Assembly (NCBI GenBank): GCA_018064885.1
Contig: JAGHUI010000004.1
Span: 1 to 64,000 of the forward strand
Length of the DNA: 64,000 nucleotides
From: Candidatus Minthosoma equi
Lineage (GTDB): Bacteria; Bacteroidota; Bacteroidia; Bacteroidales; Bacteroidaceae
Reading direction: 5' to 3'
Shown here: piece by piece, positions 54,819 through 63,916 of the stretch
How positions within the stretch are numbered: the stretch's first letter is position 1
Layout: every line of letters begins with the position of its first letter
Notes under the pieces: generated by a model
Database searches by the model: none
Told to the model about the DNA's origin: nothing
Seen by the model: only the letters and a program-made list of their open reading frames with translations
Program-made: the position numbers and the translations under genes

Positions 54819-54866
54819 CATATTCGCATCGTTCGGCAGAAATGCTGAGCGATGTGTATGTTTTTC
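54819..54866 (+). terminator. Terminator after the tandem GH43 gene
   Basis: CGCATCG-TTCGGCA pairs with TGCTGAGCGATGTG through an AAA loop, with a GTTTTTC tail. Confidence 0.75.
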
Positions 54867-54887
54867 AATAAATAAAGAAGACAAACA

Positions 54888-55277
54888 ATGGAAACAGTAA
54901 AAGCTATAAGCACTCCAAATGCACCTGCTGCCATCGGTCCATATAGTCAGGGAATTATCACAAACGGAACAAGCACAGTCTATGTAAGCGGACAACTTCC
55001 TATCGATCCTGCTACAGGCAACTTTGCTGAAGGCGGAATCAAAGCAGAAGCACGCCAGAATCTAACAAACATTCAGAACATACTTAAAGAAGAAGGACTT
55101 ACAATGGCAAATGTTGCAAAAGTTACTGTTCTTCTTGCAAACATCAGTGATTTCGCAGCTGTAAACGAAGTATATGCAGAGTTCTTCCAGGAACCATACC
55201 CTGCTCGTTCTGCATTTGCTGTCGCAGCACTTCCTAAGGGAGCAAATATTGAGATTGAAGCTATCGCTTGTAAATAG
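54888..55277 (+). CDS. RidA-family reactive enamine/imine deaminase
   Basis: A 129-residue member of the RidA/YjgF/UK114 family, trimeric enzymes that hydrolyse reactive enamines and imines formed by PLP enzymes. It shows APAAIGPYSQGI near the start, VYVSGQLPIDPATGNF, and the conserved arginine in PARSAFAVAALPKGANIEIE. The length is typical. It is followed by an agmatine-deiminase-like gene on the same strand. Confidence 0.93.
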   Translation: METVKAISTPNAPAAIGPYSQGIITNGTSTVYVSGQLPIDPATGNFAEGGIKAEARQNLTNIQNILKEEGLTMANVAKVTVLLANISDFAAVNEVYAEFFQEPYPARSAFAVAALPKGANIEIEAIACK

Positions 55278-55366
55278 TTTGAATTGGCGGTTTTCATACA
55301 TTTTTGCGCTTCGCGCAGGAATCTCAAAAGCAACACGCACCATCTTTATCATTTAATATAAATAAC

Positions 55367-56413
55367 ATGACAAAAGAATATCTTCCAGCCGAATGGCATA
55401 AGCAACTTTTCGTACAACTCACATGGCCTCATGCTAATACCGACTGGGCACCAGTCCTATCTGATGCTATTGAGTGCTTTTGCAATATCGCAAGGGAGAT
55501 AGCCAAGCGTGAACATCTTGTTGTTGTATGTCAGGATATTGATCAAGCAAAATCCGACATGCAGCAACATGGCGTTGCTTTTGACAACATACAGTTCCTT
55601 CAGTGCAACACAAATGACACATGGGCAAGGGATCATGCGTTTATCACGACCATCAATAGCAGCACAGTAAATCTGTTGGATTTTCAGTTTAACGGATGGG
55701 GAATGAAATTTGCTGCAAACCATGACAACATGATAAACAAGAATATTTATCCTGATGTTCTTGCCTTGTATCAGAAACATAACATAGTAGCCACATACGA
55801 GAACCATCTTGATTTCACATTCGAAGGCGGAAGCATTGAGAGTGACGAGAATGGAACGCTTATGGTGACATCAAGCTGTTTGTTGTCGGAGAATCGCAAT
55901 GACTCACTGACTCAGGAAGTTATAGAACACAGATTGATGAAATTCTTTAATGCAGAAAGAGTAATTTGGATCAATCATTCATGGCTTGCTGGAGATGACA
56001 CAGACGGTCATATTGATACTGTTGCACGCTTCTGTTCACCAACAAGCATTGCATACATCAAGTGTGATGATAAGGAAGATGAACACTATGAAGAGCTGAA
56101 AGCAATGGAAGAAGAACTTAAAGATTTGCGTACAAAAGACGGAAAGCCATATACCCTCTTCGCACTCCCCTTCCCCGATGCTTGCTATGACGAGGAAGGC
56201 GAACGTCTGCCAGCCACTCATGCAAACTTCCTCATTATGAATGGTGCAGTTCTTGTGCCAACATACAATCAGCCAGAAAAAGATGCACAAGCAATAAAAG
56301 TACTTCAAGAGGCTTTCCCAGACAGGGAAATCATCGGCATTGATTGCAGAGTGCTTGTTATCCAGCATGGTTCACTTCATTGCTCAACCATGCAATATCC
56401 AGCAATTGCCTAA
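55367..56413 (+). CDS. Agmatine deiminase family protein
   Basis: A 348-residue guanidino-modifying enzyme of the PAD_porph/agmatine deiminase family, which turns agmatine (or peptidyl-arginine) into the carbamoyl product plus ammonia. Catalytic elements are visible: TWARDHAF, FEGGSIESD, His in DGHIDTVARF, and the nucleophile Cys in HGSLHCSTMQYP. The start at 55367 follows a short leader. No N-carbamoylputrescine amidase gene is adjacent, although that enzyme is often next door, so the substrate is not settled. Confidence 0.85.
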   Translation: MTKEYLPAEWHKQLFVQLTWPHANTDWAPVLSDAIECFCNIAREIAKREHLVVVCQDIDQAKSDMQQHGVAFDNIQFLQCNTNDTWARDHAFITTINSSTVNLLDFQFNGWGMKFAANHDNMINKNIYPDVLALYQKHNIVATYENHLDFTFEGGSIESDENGTLMVTSSCLLSENRNDSLTQEVIEHRLMKFFNAERVIWINHSWLAGDDTDGHIDTVARFCSPTSIAYIKCDDKEDEHYEELKAMEEELKDLRTKDGKPYTLFALPFPDACYDEEGERLPATHANFLIMNGAVLVPTYNQPEKDAQAIKVLQEAFPDREIIGIDCRVLVIQHGSLHCSTMQYPAIA

Positions 56414-56416
56414 GAG

Positions 56417-57634
56417 TTATCTTAGACGACTCTTTATATAATAATTACGTACATAAACGAAATAGAAAATAACTCCTAAAACATTCACAATGAAAGCAAA
56501 CCAGAATGCAGCAGAATAACTGATGTATTCTATTGCCATACCACCGAAGAACACACCGAGTCCCATTCCCACATCCCACATGGTAAGCTGAGTGGCATTT
56601 GCCGTTCCGCGCTTATTGTTTGGCGCAAGATTTATCATCATCGTCTGCATGCCAGGCCAAATATGACCATTGCCAAGACCTATTATTATTGCAGCACCAT
56701 AATAAGCTATAGGATGCTTGATTGCAGCAAAAAGCAGATAGCCAAACACACTTACAAGAATGCCATGAGTAACATTCTCAACAACTTTGCCCTTCCTTAA
56801 AGAACGTGCGCCAACAAGACGTGAAAGAATCAAACCGCCGCTTAACACAGCAAACCATACGCCTGTGCCAGATGTCATTCCCAATTCTTCCTTTCCGTAA
56901 ATAGCAAGATAGTTAGCAAGCACTCCGTATGACAATCCGATAGTTGCCATAACAATGCCTAAGCTCCATCCTTTCAGAAGGAAAAAGCGGTCAAGCGACA
57001 GCGGATCCTTATTTGGAATGATGTCTTTCTTTGGAAAATGAACACTTGAATTGATTGCAAATCCAATGCCAGACATAAGTAAAGCTACCATGAAGATAAG
57101 TGTGAAAGATTCACAGCCAATAACATGATGAGGCAGTTTACTCACATAATCATAAATGAGAAGTCCAATTGTTGGCGCAATAGACGTTGCGAGATTATTG
57201 CTAAGTCCATAATATCCAATTCCTTCTGCACGACGCTGCGGATGAAGCACATCAATAGCGCTGGTACTGTTTGCCACAGTAACAGAACCCATTGGAGCAC
57301 CATGAATTGTACGAACGATAGCAAAAAGAGTAAGCGAAGTTGCAACAAGATACCCTGCAAAAAATGCAAAGAACAGGAAATAGCAAATGAGCAGAACTGC
57401 TTTGCGTGAGAAACTATCAACAAGATATCCTGCAATAGGACGAGCAAGCAATGCCGTCAACGTATATCCTGACAAAACAAAACCAATAGTGTCTTTATCT
57501 GCTCCAAATTCTTCACTAAGATAAATCGGAAGTAACGGTGTAACTATCATGAAAGAAAAGAAAATCATGAAGTTGGCACACCAAACCTTTATGTAATTAC
57601 TATTCCAAAGTCGAACAGAATTATCCATTTTCAA
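56417..57634 (-). CDS. Major facilitator superfamily transporter
   Basis: A 405-residue inner-membrane carrier with twelve hydrophobic segments. The MFS loop 2-3 motif is present as GYLVDSFSRKAVLL, and the N-terminal half has APMGSVTVANSTSAIDVLHP and GYYGLSNNLATSIAP. It resembles the drug/sugar-efflux-like group common in Bacteroidetes; the substrate is unknown. It converges with the deiminase gene at a three-base gap and begins seven bases after the GH28 stop, so it is likely in the GH28 transcript and could carry its products. Confidence 0.85.
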   Translation of the reverse strand: MKMDNSVRLWNSNYIKVWCANFMIFFSFMIVTPLLPIYLSEEFGADKDTIGFVLSGYTLTALLARPIAGYLVDSFSRKAVLLICYFLFFAFFAGYLVATSLTLFAIVRTIHGAPMGSVTVANSTSAIDVLHPQRRAEGIGYYGLSNNLATSIAPTIGLLIYDYVSKLPHHVIGCESFTLIFMVALLMSGIGFAINSSVHFPKKDIIPNKDPLSLDRFFLLKGWSLGIVMATIGLSYGVLANYLAIYGKEELGMTSGTGVWFAVLSGGLILSRLVGARSLRKGKVVENVTHGILVSVFGYLLFAAIKHPIAYYGAAIIIGLGNGHIWPGMQTMMINLAPNNKRGTANATQLTMWDVGMGLGVFFGGMAIEYISYSAAFWFAFIVNVLGVIFYFVYVRNYYIKSRLR

Positions 57635-57641
57635 ATTTGAC

Positions 57642-58970
57642 TTATTTATGGATTCTTATACCCTCGGCATCCACACTTGTCACATTCTTTTCAATATAAA
57701 TGTATGGATTGCCTTTCACAAAACCTTCACCTACACAAGGACGGCGATCATAAACTCCAGACTGCTCTGTTGCTGGTGAAGGAATCAAATCAACATCCCT
57801 GAAATAAATGTCCCGAACTTTTCCTTTTGTATCACATCCAACAAATATGCCATTTGGAGAATAACACTTCACATTCTGAAAATAGATGTCGCTCACTTCT
57901 CCGCACTTGCCTTCAGTAGCGCCCTTAGGGAAACGCCAGCCTGCATCCTTATGATTTCCAACAGCACGCGGATAGCTTGTCACATAGATAGGTTCTGCTT
58001 TTCCCCACCAGACATCGCTGAAGAATTGTCCTTCAACAATCATATTACTGAAAATTACATTGGTAACAGTACCTTCATCACGATTCTGAATACCCAAGCC
58101 ACGATTGCTAGCACGAATAATGCAATTGTCAAAAAGAACATGAGAGATGCTGTCCATATTCTCCGAGCCGATCTTTATGGCGCATGAGCGAGAAGTCATC
58201 ACACAATTAGCAACAACAATATCCTGGCATGGTCCGTATTTCTCATACTCACGGCGATTCTTCAAGCAGATGCAATCATCACCGCTTTCTATGAAACAGT
58301 TGCTGATGCGAACTTTACGAGAATGATCAATATCTATGCCATCGCCATTGCGGATTTTCAGTTGGTTAAGAAGCGAGATATCATCTATAACAGCATCGTA
58401 GCATCCTATGAGATGAACAGTCCAATACGCTCCATCCTTAATAGTCACATCATGAATTCTAAGTTTATTGACCGCCTCTAGAGTAAGCACATGCGGACGA
58501 GGATCAAACGGGCCATTAAGCGGTTTAAGTTCATAACTATCAAAGAGTTCTGCACCCATAAAATCAATACCGCTGCCATCAATAGTACCTTTGCCAGTAA
58601 TAGACAGATTTTCAACACCAAGGCAATAAATCCATTTCATGCCTTCACCTTCATTGGCATAAAAAGCACTAAGATGATAGATACTTTCATCTGGACGGCA
58701 CTTCAACGTGGAATTGACATCAATATGAAAATCAATGTTGGATTTCAATTCGATAGGTCCAGCAAGGAACGTATGTCCTGTAGGAAGCAGCACCTGTCCG
58801 CCGCCATTCGCAGTACATTCGTCAATAGCCTTCTGAATAGCTTCTGCATCATCAGTCATGCCATCCCCTTTTGCACCATAGTTCATAACATTATAAACAT
58901 TCTGCGCATCAACGACAAAGAACAAAGACTGCACCACCAGAAGAAGTATTGTTGAAAAAAAATATCTCAT
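57642..58970 (-). CDS. Secreted GH28 polygalacturonase-like enzyme
   Basis: A 442-residue exported beta-helix protein (signal peptide MRYFFSTILLLVVQSLFFVV). The GH28 start NVMNYGAKGDGMTDDAEAIQ is followed by catalytic elements RNGDGIDIDHS, SGDDCICLKNR and CAIKIGS. It should cut galacturonan or rhamnogalacturonan in pectin, matching the arabinosidases and galactosidases elsewhere. The start at 58970 is chosen because it begins the signal peptide; the longer frame runs through an A/T-rich leader. The MFS gene follows after seven bases. Confidence 0.88.
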   Translation of the reverse strand: MRYFFSTILLLVVQSLFFVVDAQNVYNVMNYGAKGDGMTDDAEAIQKAIDECTANGGGQVLLPTGHTFLAGPIELKSNIDFHIDVNSTLKCRPDESIYHLSAFYANEGEGMKWIYCLGVENLSITGKGTIDGSGIDFMGAELFDSYELKPLNGPFDPRPHVLTLEAVNKLRIHDVTIKDGAYWTVHLIGCYDAVIDDISLLNQLKIRNGDGIDIDHSRKVRISNCFIESGDDCICLKNRREYEKYGPCQDIVVANCVMTSRSCAIKIGSENMDSISHVLFDNCIIRASNRGLGIQNRDEGTVTNVIFSNMIVEGQFFSDVWWGKAEPIYVTSYPRAVGNHKDAGWRFPKGATEGKCGEVSDIYFQNVKCYSPNGIFVGCDTKGKVRDIYFRDVDLIPSPATEQSGVYDRRPCVGEGFVKGNPYIYIEKNVTSVDAEGIRIHK

Positions 58971-59047
58971 ATATATATAATAATGTGTAAGTGAATTATG
59001 AGTCGTGAGTTTGGGGTTGTAAATTAATAGGCAACCCCTAACAACAT

Positions 59048-59056
59048 ACAAAGTTA
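59048..59056 (-). promoter_or_regulatory. Promoter -7 element of the GH28-MFS operon
   Basis: TAACTTTGT on the minus strand, 77 bases before the GH28 start. Confidence 0.5.
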
Positions 59057-59059
59057 GAC

Positions 59060-59095
59060 AAAAAAAGAGACACACCCAAAGGATGCGTCTCTAAA
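59060..59095 (-). terminator. Terminator after the aquaporin gene
   Basis: GAGAC...GTCTC stem with inner pairs, followed on the minus strand by a run of T. It separates aquaporin from the GH28 promoter. Confidence 0.7.
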
Positions 59096-59116
59096 TCTTT
59101 ATTATTTGAGAAATAA

Positions 59117-59788
59117 TTACTTTTCCTCGCCAATAATCTTCCAGATACCAGCAGCGATGATAGCACCTACGAATGGACCAACGATGAACACCCAAATCTG
59201 CTCAAGAGCCTGACCACCCTCGAAGATAGCAGGACCGATTGAACGAGCTGGGTTTACAGATGTACCTGTGTAGTGGATACCAACAAAGTGGATAAGAATG
59301 AGTGAAAGACCGATTGCAAGACCAGCGAAATTGCCTGCACCCTTCTTTGCGTCTGTTGTACCGAGAACCACGAGAACAAAGATGCAAGTAAGAACGATTT
59401 CTGCAATGAGACCTACAACGACACCATGATCGCCACAAGCGTTAGCACCTGTAGTTGTGCCACCAGCAAGAAGCTGATCTGTTGAAGTGAGAGCGAAGAG
59501 AATTGCAGATCCTATGATTGCACCAATTGTCTGGAAAACCATATAAAAACCTGCATCCTTACCGCTGATGCGCTTTGTGAGAAGGCAGCCAAGTGTGATA
59601 GCTGGATTAATGTGGCAACCAGAGATGCCACCGATTGTGTAAGCCATTGCAACAACTGCAAGACCGAATGCCATTGCTGTACCAACTACAGATGCTGTGT
59701 CAGAACCACAATTGAGAGAAACTGCTGTACCACAGCCAAGAAGTGTAAGAACCATAGTTCCCACCATTTCTGCTAAATACTTTTTCAT
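59117..59788 (-). CDS. Aquaporin (MIP family)
   Basis: A 223-residue channel with six membrane helices and both NPA boxes: CHINPAITLGCL and TSVNPARSIGPA. Small residues and a conserved Arg after the second NPA fit a water-selective AqpZ type more than a glycerol facilitator. It has a short 5' gap to the DUF4831 gene and its own terminator. Confidence 0.92.
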   Translation of the reverse strand: MKKYLAEMVGTMVLTLLGCGTAVSLNCGSDTASVVGTAMAFGLAVVAMAYTIGGISGCHINPAITLGCLLTKRISGKDAGFYMVFQTIGAIIGSAILFALTSTDQLLAGGTTTGANACGDHGVVVGLIAEIVLTCIFVLVVLGTTDAKKGAGNFAGLAIGLSLILIHFVGIHYTGTSVNPARSIGPAIFEGGQALEQIWVFIVGPFVGAIIAAGIWKIIGEEK

Positions 59789-59858
59789 AACTGATTAAAT
59801 TTTGATTTGTTATACATTAATTTAATTAGAAAGCCATAATTATTGGAGCATCGCCTAA

Positions 59859-60908
59859 CTACTGCTCCAAGTGAATGATTCCACCAGTTGCAGGATCGAG
59901 CGTGAGTTTTGTTGTAGCGCCCTTATTGAAAAGTGTTGGCGCAAGCATGTCGATAGTGCCGAATTGAGCAAACGGCAATTCTCTCTCATACAACGCACCG
60001 TTCATCGTACTTATAATAACGGTTGCCATGCTCGGCATATTATATACAAGACCAGAAATTTTTCTCTTTGCCTGATCTTTTTCTGATGGAAGAACAACAG
60101 TATGCTTGTCTTTTATAGAAAGATAATATGGTTCGCCAGCCAAATCGTCAGCATCCACGAAACCAAGTTTGCCTGAGAATCGGAAAAGAACCGACTTGTC
60201 AACATCTTCCATTGGCAGAAATGCGTATGTTTCTGAAACGTATGTTGTATCAGAATATCCAACAAACATCTGCGTAAGCGCATCCTCCTGATTGTTAAGC
60301 TCGTCAAGAACAATCTTCAGCGATGCGCCGTCCTTTGGCATAGATTCTGCCTGACCACGCTTGATAGTGTTCTTGCTGTCCCTGATGTCCATAATTTCCT
60401 GAGCAGCAAGTTCTGCCATCTTTGCCAGCGAAGTAGCAGAAAGTATATCTTCAGTAAGATACTGTTTAGCGTCAAGACGATGACTTACAGTCTTTTGAGC
60501 TGGAAGAGAATGCTCTGCAATAGGATTTTCCGTATTCACAGCCACAAGTATTCCGCTCTTAGTCAACTGAACCATTGGAGCAACTGTCTTATCTTTCATC
60601 TTAACAGTAAACACCTTTGTTGTATCTGGTGTACCATCTTGATAAACAGTGATATTCTTCACCTTCCATTCTGTAGAAGACTCCTTCTTAACATCGGCAA
60701 CATGAAGGTAACGCTCTGCATACTTTGCAAACTCGCCAGGAGTATAAGTCACCTTAATAGCCTCCACATCAACCTTGAGAATCGTAAGCGGAAGAGCATA
60801 ATTCACACCCTCCGAACCTATTCCCGGATTAAATTCAGTCACCTGTGTCTGCGCCATCATGAATGCAGATATGACACAGGACATTGCTGATAGTATAATC
60901 TTTTTCAT
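59859..60908 (-). CDS. Exported DUF4831 protein
   Basis: A 349-residue protein with a signal peptide (KKIILSAMSCVISAFMMAQ) and the layout of DUF4831, a Bacteroidetes-specific family of unknown function: EGVNYALPLTILKVDVEAIK near the N-terminus and YERELPFAQFGTIDMLAP in the C-terminal part. Its ATG overlaps the stop of the nnr gene (ATGA), so the two are co-translated. What links an exported protein to NAD(P)H repair is not evident. Confidence 0.8.
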   Translation of the reverse strand: MKKIILSAMSCVISAFMMAQTQVTEFNPGIGSEGVNYALPLTILKVDVEAIKVTYTPGEFAKYAERYLHVADVKKESSTEWKVKNITVYQDGTPDTTKVFTVKMKDKTVAPMVQLTKSGILVAVNTENPIAEHSLPAQKTVSHRLDAKQYLTEDILSATSLAKMAELAAQEIMDIRDSKNTIKRGQAESMPKDGASLKIVLDELNNQEDALTQMFVGYSDTTYVSETYAFLPMEDVDKSVLFRFSGKLGFVDADDLAGEPYYLSIKDKHTVVLPSEKDQAKRKISGLVYNMPSMATVIISTMNGALYERELPFAQFGTIDMLAPTLFNKGATTKLTLDPATGGIIHLEQ

Positions 60909-62452
60909 TTAGTTTTCAATTCTTTAAATGCCTTTGGGAGGAATGCCACAATATCACTAGCTATGAGACTTTCTTCACAACCCAAATCCTCAACAGCCAA
61001 ATCACCGGCAAGACCATGCAGATACACACCCATACGAGCAGCCAGTTCCTGATTGTAACCCTGCGAGAGAAGAGCAAGAATCACGCCTGTAAGCACATCG
61101 CCGCTTCCTGCCGTTGCCATGCCCGGATTTCCTGTAATATTGAAATACACAGAACCCTCTGGCGTTACAATAGCAGAATATGCACCCTTTATAACTATAT
61201 ATATCTGCTGACGCACACAAAGTTCGCGAGTGCGCTCAAGTTCCTCGTACGAGTTACGGGTAGTGCTGATAAGGCCGAAAAGCTCTTTCTTATGCGGAGT
61301 GAGAATCGTCTTTCTTGGAATCTGAGCAATCCATCCGCGATGTGAGCCTATGATGTTCAGCGCATCTGCATCAATTACAGATGGGCATTTAGTCATGGTC
61401 ATCTGTTCAATAAAAGCCTGTACCGTGTAGCTTCCCGTGCCAATGCCAGGACCTATAGCCATAGCATCATACATCTGAGTGTCAAACGATTGACTGAACA
61501 TATTTGCATCAACATCCACATCAAGTATTGCCTCAGGAACTGTTGTCTGAAGAATCTGCACATTTGACTCTGGCGTGCGGACAGTCAGTTTACCCACACC
61601 TGATCTCATGCACGACTTTGCTGATAAGATTGCAGCACCTGCCATTCCCTTCTTTCCAGCAATGAGCAGAGCATGTCCCATAGTGCCCTTATGCGCAAAC
61701 TTAGAACGTGTCTTCAGTTTCCCTACGAAATCTGTCTTTTCACTCAGATTGTAAGGCGATGCCATCGACTCAGCCTGAGGCTCTATCAAACCAATATCCA
61801 AGACCTCCCATTTGCCCACAAGGCTCTCGTGTTCTGGGAAGAAGAAAGCAAGTTTCGGACAATGAATTGTAAATGTGTAAGTTGCACGAATCACATGGTT
61901 CATCACATTGTAAGTATTATCCTCCGTCATCATGCCCGAAGGAACATCAATACTTACGACAATAGCCGATGAGCTATTGATATATTTCACCACAGAAGCG
62001 AAGCCTCCATTCAGCGGACGTGAAAGTCCTGTGCCGAAAAGACCATCAATGACAAGATCGGTGCTTTCAAGCTTTGGAGGAACAAATTGCGATGTGATTT
62101 CTGTAAATTCAATGTTATGCGCCCCAAGCAGGTTATGCTTTTCTGCCTGGAATTCAATCAGTCTCTGTCTGTTGCGCTTACAGTCAGGAGAAAGATTGTC
62201 CGATGTGTTGAACAGATAAACATAAACCTTATAATTTGCCTCGCCCAACATTCTGGCAACAGCAAGAGCATCACCGCCATTGTTTCCTGGACCAGCAAAA
62301 ATCTTCACAGGAGTGCTTGAGTCCCAGCGACTCATAATTTTATCTGCCACAGCACGAGATGCACGCTCCATCAGATCTATAGAACTGATCGGTTCATGCT
62401 CCATGGTGTAAGCATCAATTTCTTTTAATTGCGCTGCAGTTAAAATCTTCAT
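60905..62452 (-). CDS. nnr: Bifunctional NAD(P)H-hydrate epimerase/dehydratase
   Basis: A 515-residue fusion. The N-terminal part (about 1-215) is the YjeF-type epimerase with FAGPGNNGGDALAVARML and VIDGLFGTGLSRP. The C-terminal part (about 225-510) is the ribokinase-like dehydratase with GHALLIAGKKGMAGAAIL, DADALNIIG, LTPHKKELFG and GNPGMATAGSGDVLTGVI. It repairs hydrated NADH and NADPH in the cytoplasm. It is first in a two-gene operon with the DUF4831 gene. Confidence 0.95.
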   Translation of the reverse strand: MKILTAAQLKEIDAYTMEHEPISSIDLMERASRAVADKIMSRWDSSTPVKIFAGPGNNGGDALAVARMLGEANYKVYVYLFNTSDNLSPDCKRNRQRLIEFQAEKHNLLGAHNIEFTEITSQFVPPKLESTDLVIDGLFGTGLSRPLNGGFASVVKYINSSSAIVVSIDVPSGMMTEDNTYNVMNHVIRATYTFTIHCPKLAFFFPEHESLVGKWEVLDIGLIEPQAESMASPYNLSEKTDFVGKLKTRSKFAHKGTMGHALLIAGKKGMAGAAILSAKSCMRSGVGKLTVRTPESNVQILQTTVPEAILDVDVDANMFSQSFDTQMYDAMAIGPGIGTGSYTVQAFIEQMTMTKCPSVIDADALNIIGSHRGWIAQIPRKTILTPHKKELFGLISTTRNSYEELERTRELCVRQQIYIVIKGAYSAIVTPEGSVYFNITGNPGMATAGSGDVLTGVILALLSQGYNQELAARMGVYLHGLAGDLAVEDLGCEESLIASDIVAFLPKAFKELKTK

Positions 62453-62605
62453 ATTTAGCTAAACGAAGAACTCGAGTTAATCTTCATTGTGCAAAAATAA
62501 TAAATATGTATTAAAATTTATATATAAAATTGCCAAAAACTTGTTATCTGTTGAAAAAAACAAGATAAATATTTACAAATTTTCTCCAAACTTGTGATTT
62601 TTGTG

Positions 62606-62614
62606 TAACTTTGC
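62606..62614 (+). promoter_or_regulatory. Promoter -7 element of hpt
   Basis: TAACTTTGC, 27 bases before the ATG. Confidence 0.6.
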
Positions 62615-62641
62615 ATCAGTTTATTGACAATCTAAACCACA

Positions 62642-63172
62642 ATGATACAGATATTGGACAAGCAGTTCGATTTGTTTATCACTCGCGAACAAATCGATCG
62701 CGATATAACTGCAATTGCAGAAAAGATTAATGCCGACTATGCAGAACGAAAGCCGCTTCTCATCGGAACACTCAATGGCGCTTTCATCTTCGCTGCCGAC
62801 CTCGTTCGAAAGCTTAACTTTGAACATGAAATCCAATTCACAAAAATCTCATCCTACGATGGAATGGACACAACTGGCGAAGTGAAGGAGCTCATAGGCC
62901 TCACTGTTGATATTACCGGTCGCGACGTGATCATTGTAGAAGACATCATCGACACTGGAACCACTATGTCTCACCTCGTTCCGCAGCTCAAGGCAAAAGG
63001 AGCGCGCAGCGTGGAAATTGCAGCACTCCTCATGAAGCCAGGCAAACTCAAAGTTCCTCTTGATGTGAAGTATTGCGCAATGGAAATTCCTAACGAATTT
63101 ATCGTTGGATATGGTCTCGACTACGACAACTACGGTCGCAACTATGCCGACATCTATGTAGTGAAGGAATAA
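62642..63172 (+). CDS. hpt: Hypoxanthine phosphoribosyltransferase
   Basis: A 176-residue purine-salvage enzyme. The PRPP loop is VIIVEDIIDTGTTMSHLV, with GTLNGAFIFAADL upstream and the purine-binding IVGYGLDYDNYGRN near the C-terminus. It is followed by adk and obg, a gene order often seen in Bacteroidetes. Confidence 0.95.
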   Translation: MIQILDKQFDLFITREQIDRDITAIAEKINADYAERKPLLIGTLNGAFIFAADLVRKLNFEHEIQFTKISSYDGMDTTGEVKELIGLTVDITGRDVIIVEDIIDTGTTMSHLVPQLKAKGARSVEIAALLMKPGKLKVPLDVKYCAMEIPNEFIVGYGLDYDNYGRNYADIYVVKE

Positions 63173-63262
63173 CAAAACTGTTGCAAAGCAATTGAACTTG
63201 CAGGTTAAGACTATTAATGAAAACATCTGTATATTAAAAAATTATCATCATAAATAAAACAC

Positions 63263-63844
63263 ATGAAGAATATCATTATCTTTGGTGCTCCAGGCTCAGG
63301 CAAGGGCACTTACAGCGACGAAATCGTTGCTAAGTACGGAATGGGTCACATCTCAACAGGCGATGTGCTCCGCGGTGAAATCAAGAACGGTACAGAACTC
63401 GGCAAGATTGCAAATGGCTACATCGACAACGGCCAGCTCATCCCAGACGAGCTCATGATTGACATCCTAGCAAAGACATACGACGCACTTCCAAAGGGTC
63501 AGGGCGTTATCTTCGACGGTTTCCCACGCACTATCGCTCAGGCAGACGCTCTCAAGAAGATGCTTGCTGAGCGCGGCGACGACATGGGCATGATGATCGA
63601 GCTCGTTGTAGGCGAGGACATCCTCATGGCACGTCTTCTCAACCGTGCAAAGGAGCAGGGCCGTGCAGACGACAACGAGGAGACAATCAAGAAGCGCTTC
63701 GAAGTATATCACAATCAGACAGCTCCACTCGCTGAGTGGTTCGAGAAGGAAGGCATGCGCAACACTTTCGAGTGGGCAAAGAACCCTTCTAAGGAGCAGA
63801 TGCTCGCTGAAATCTTCGCTGCTATCGATGCCAAGAATGCTTAA
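63263..63844 (+). CDS. adk: Adenylate kinase
   Basis: A 193-residue kinase interconverting ATP, AMP and ADP. Motifs: P-loop FGAPGSGKGTYSDEI, GHISTGDVLRGEI for AMP binding, and GVIFDGFPRTIAQADAL. It is the short form without the lid zinc domain. It lies 90 bases after hpt. Confidence 0.95.
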   Translation: MKNIIIFGAPGSGKGTYSDEIVAKYGMGHISTGDVLRGEIKNGTELGKIANGYIDNGQLIPDELMIDILAKTYDALPKGQGVIFDGFPRTIAQADALKKMLAERGDDMGMMIELVVGEDILMARLLNRAKEQGRADDNEETIKKRFEVYHNQTAPLAEWFEKEGMRNTFEWAKNPSKEQMLAEIFAAIDAKNA

Positions 63845-63916
63845 TTAGTGACGAGCCGGGACATCTAGCCAAACGATTCCCTGCACTCTAATCATTAATT
63901 AAACTTCAAAGACATT

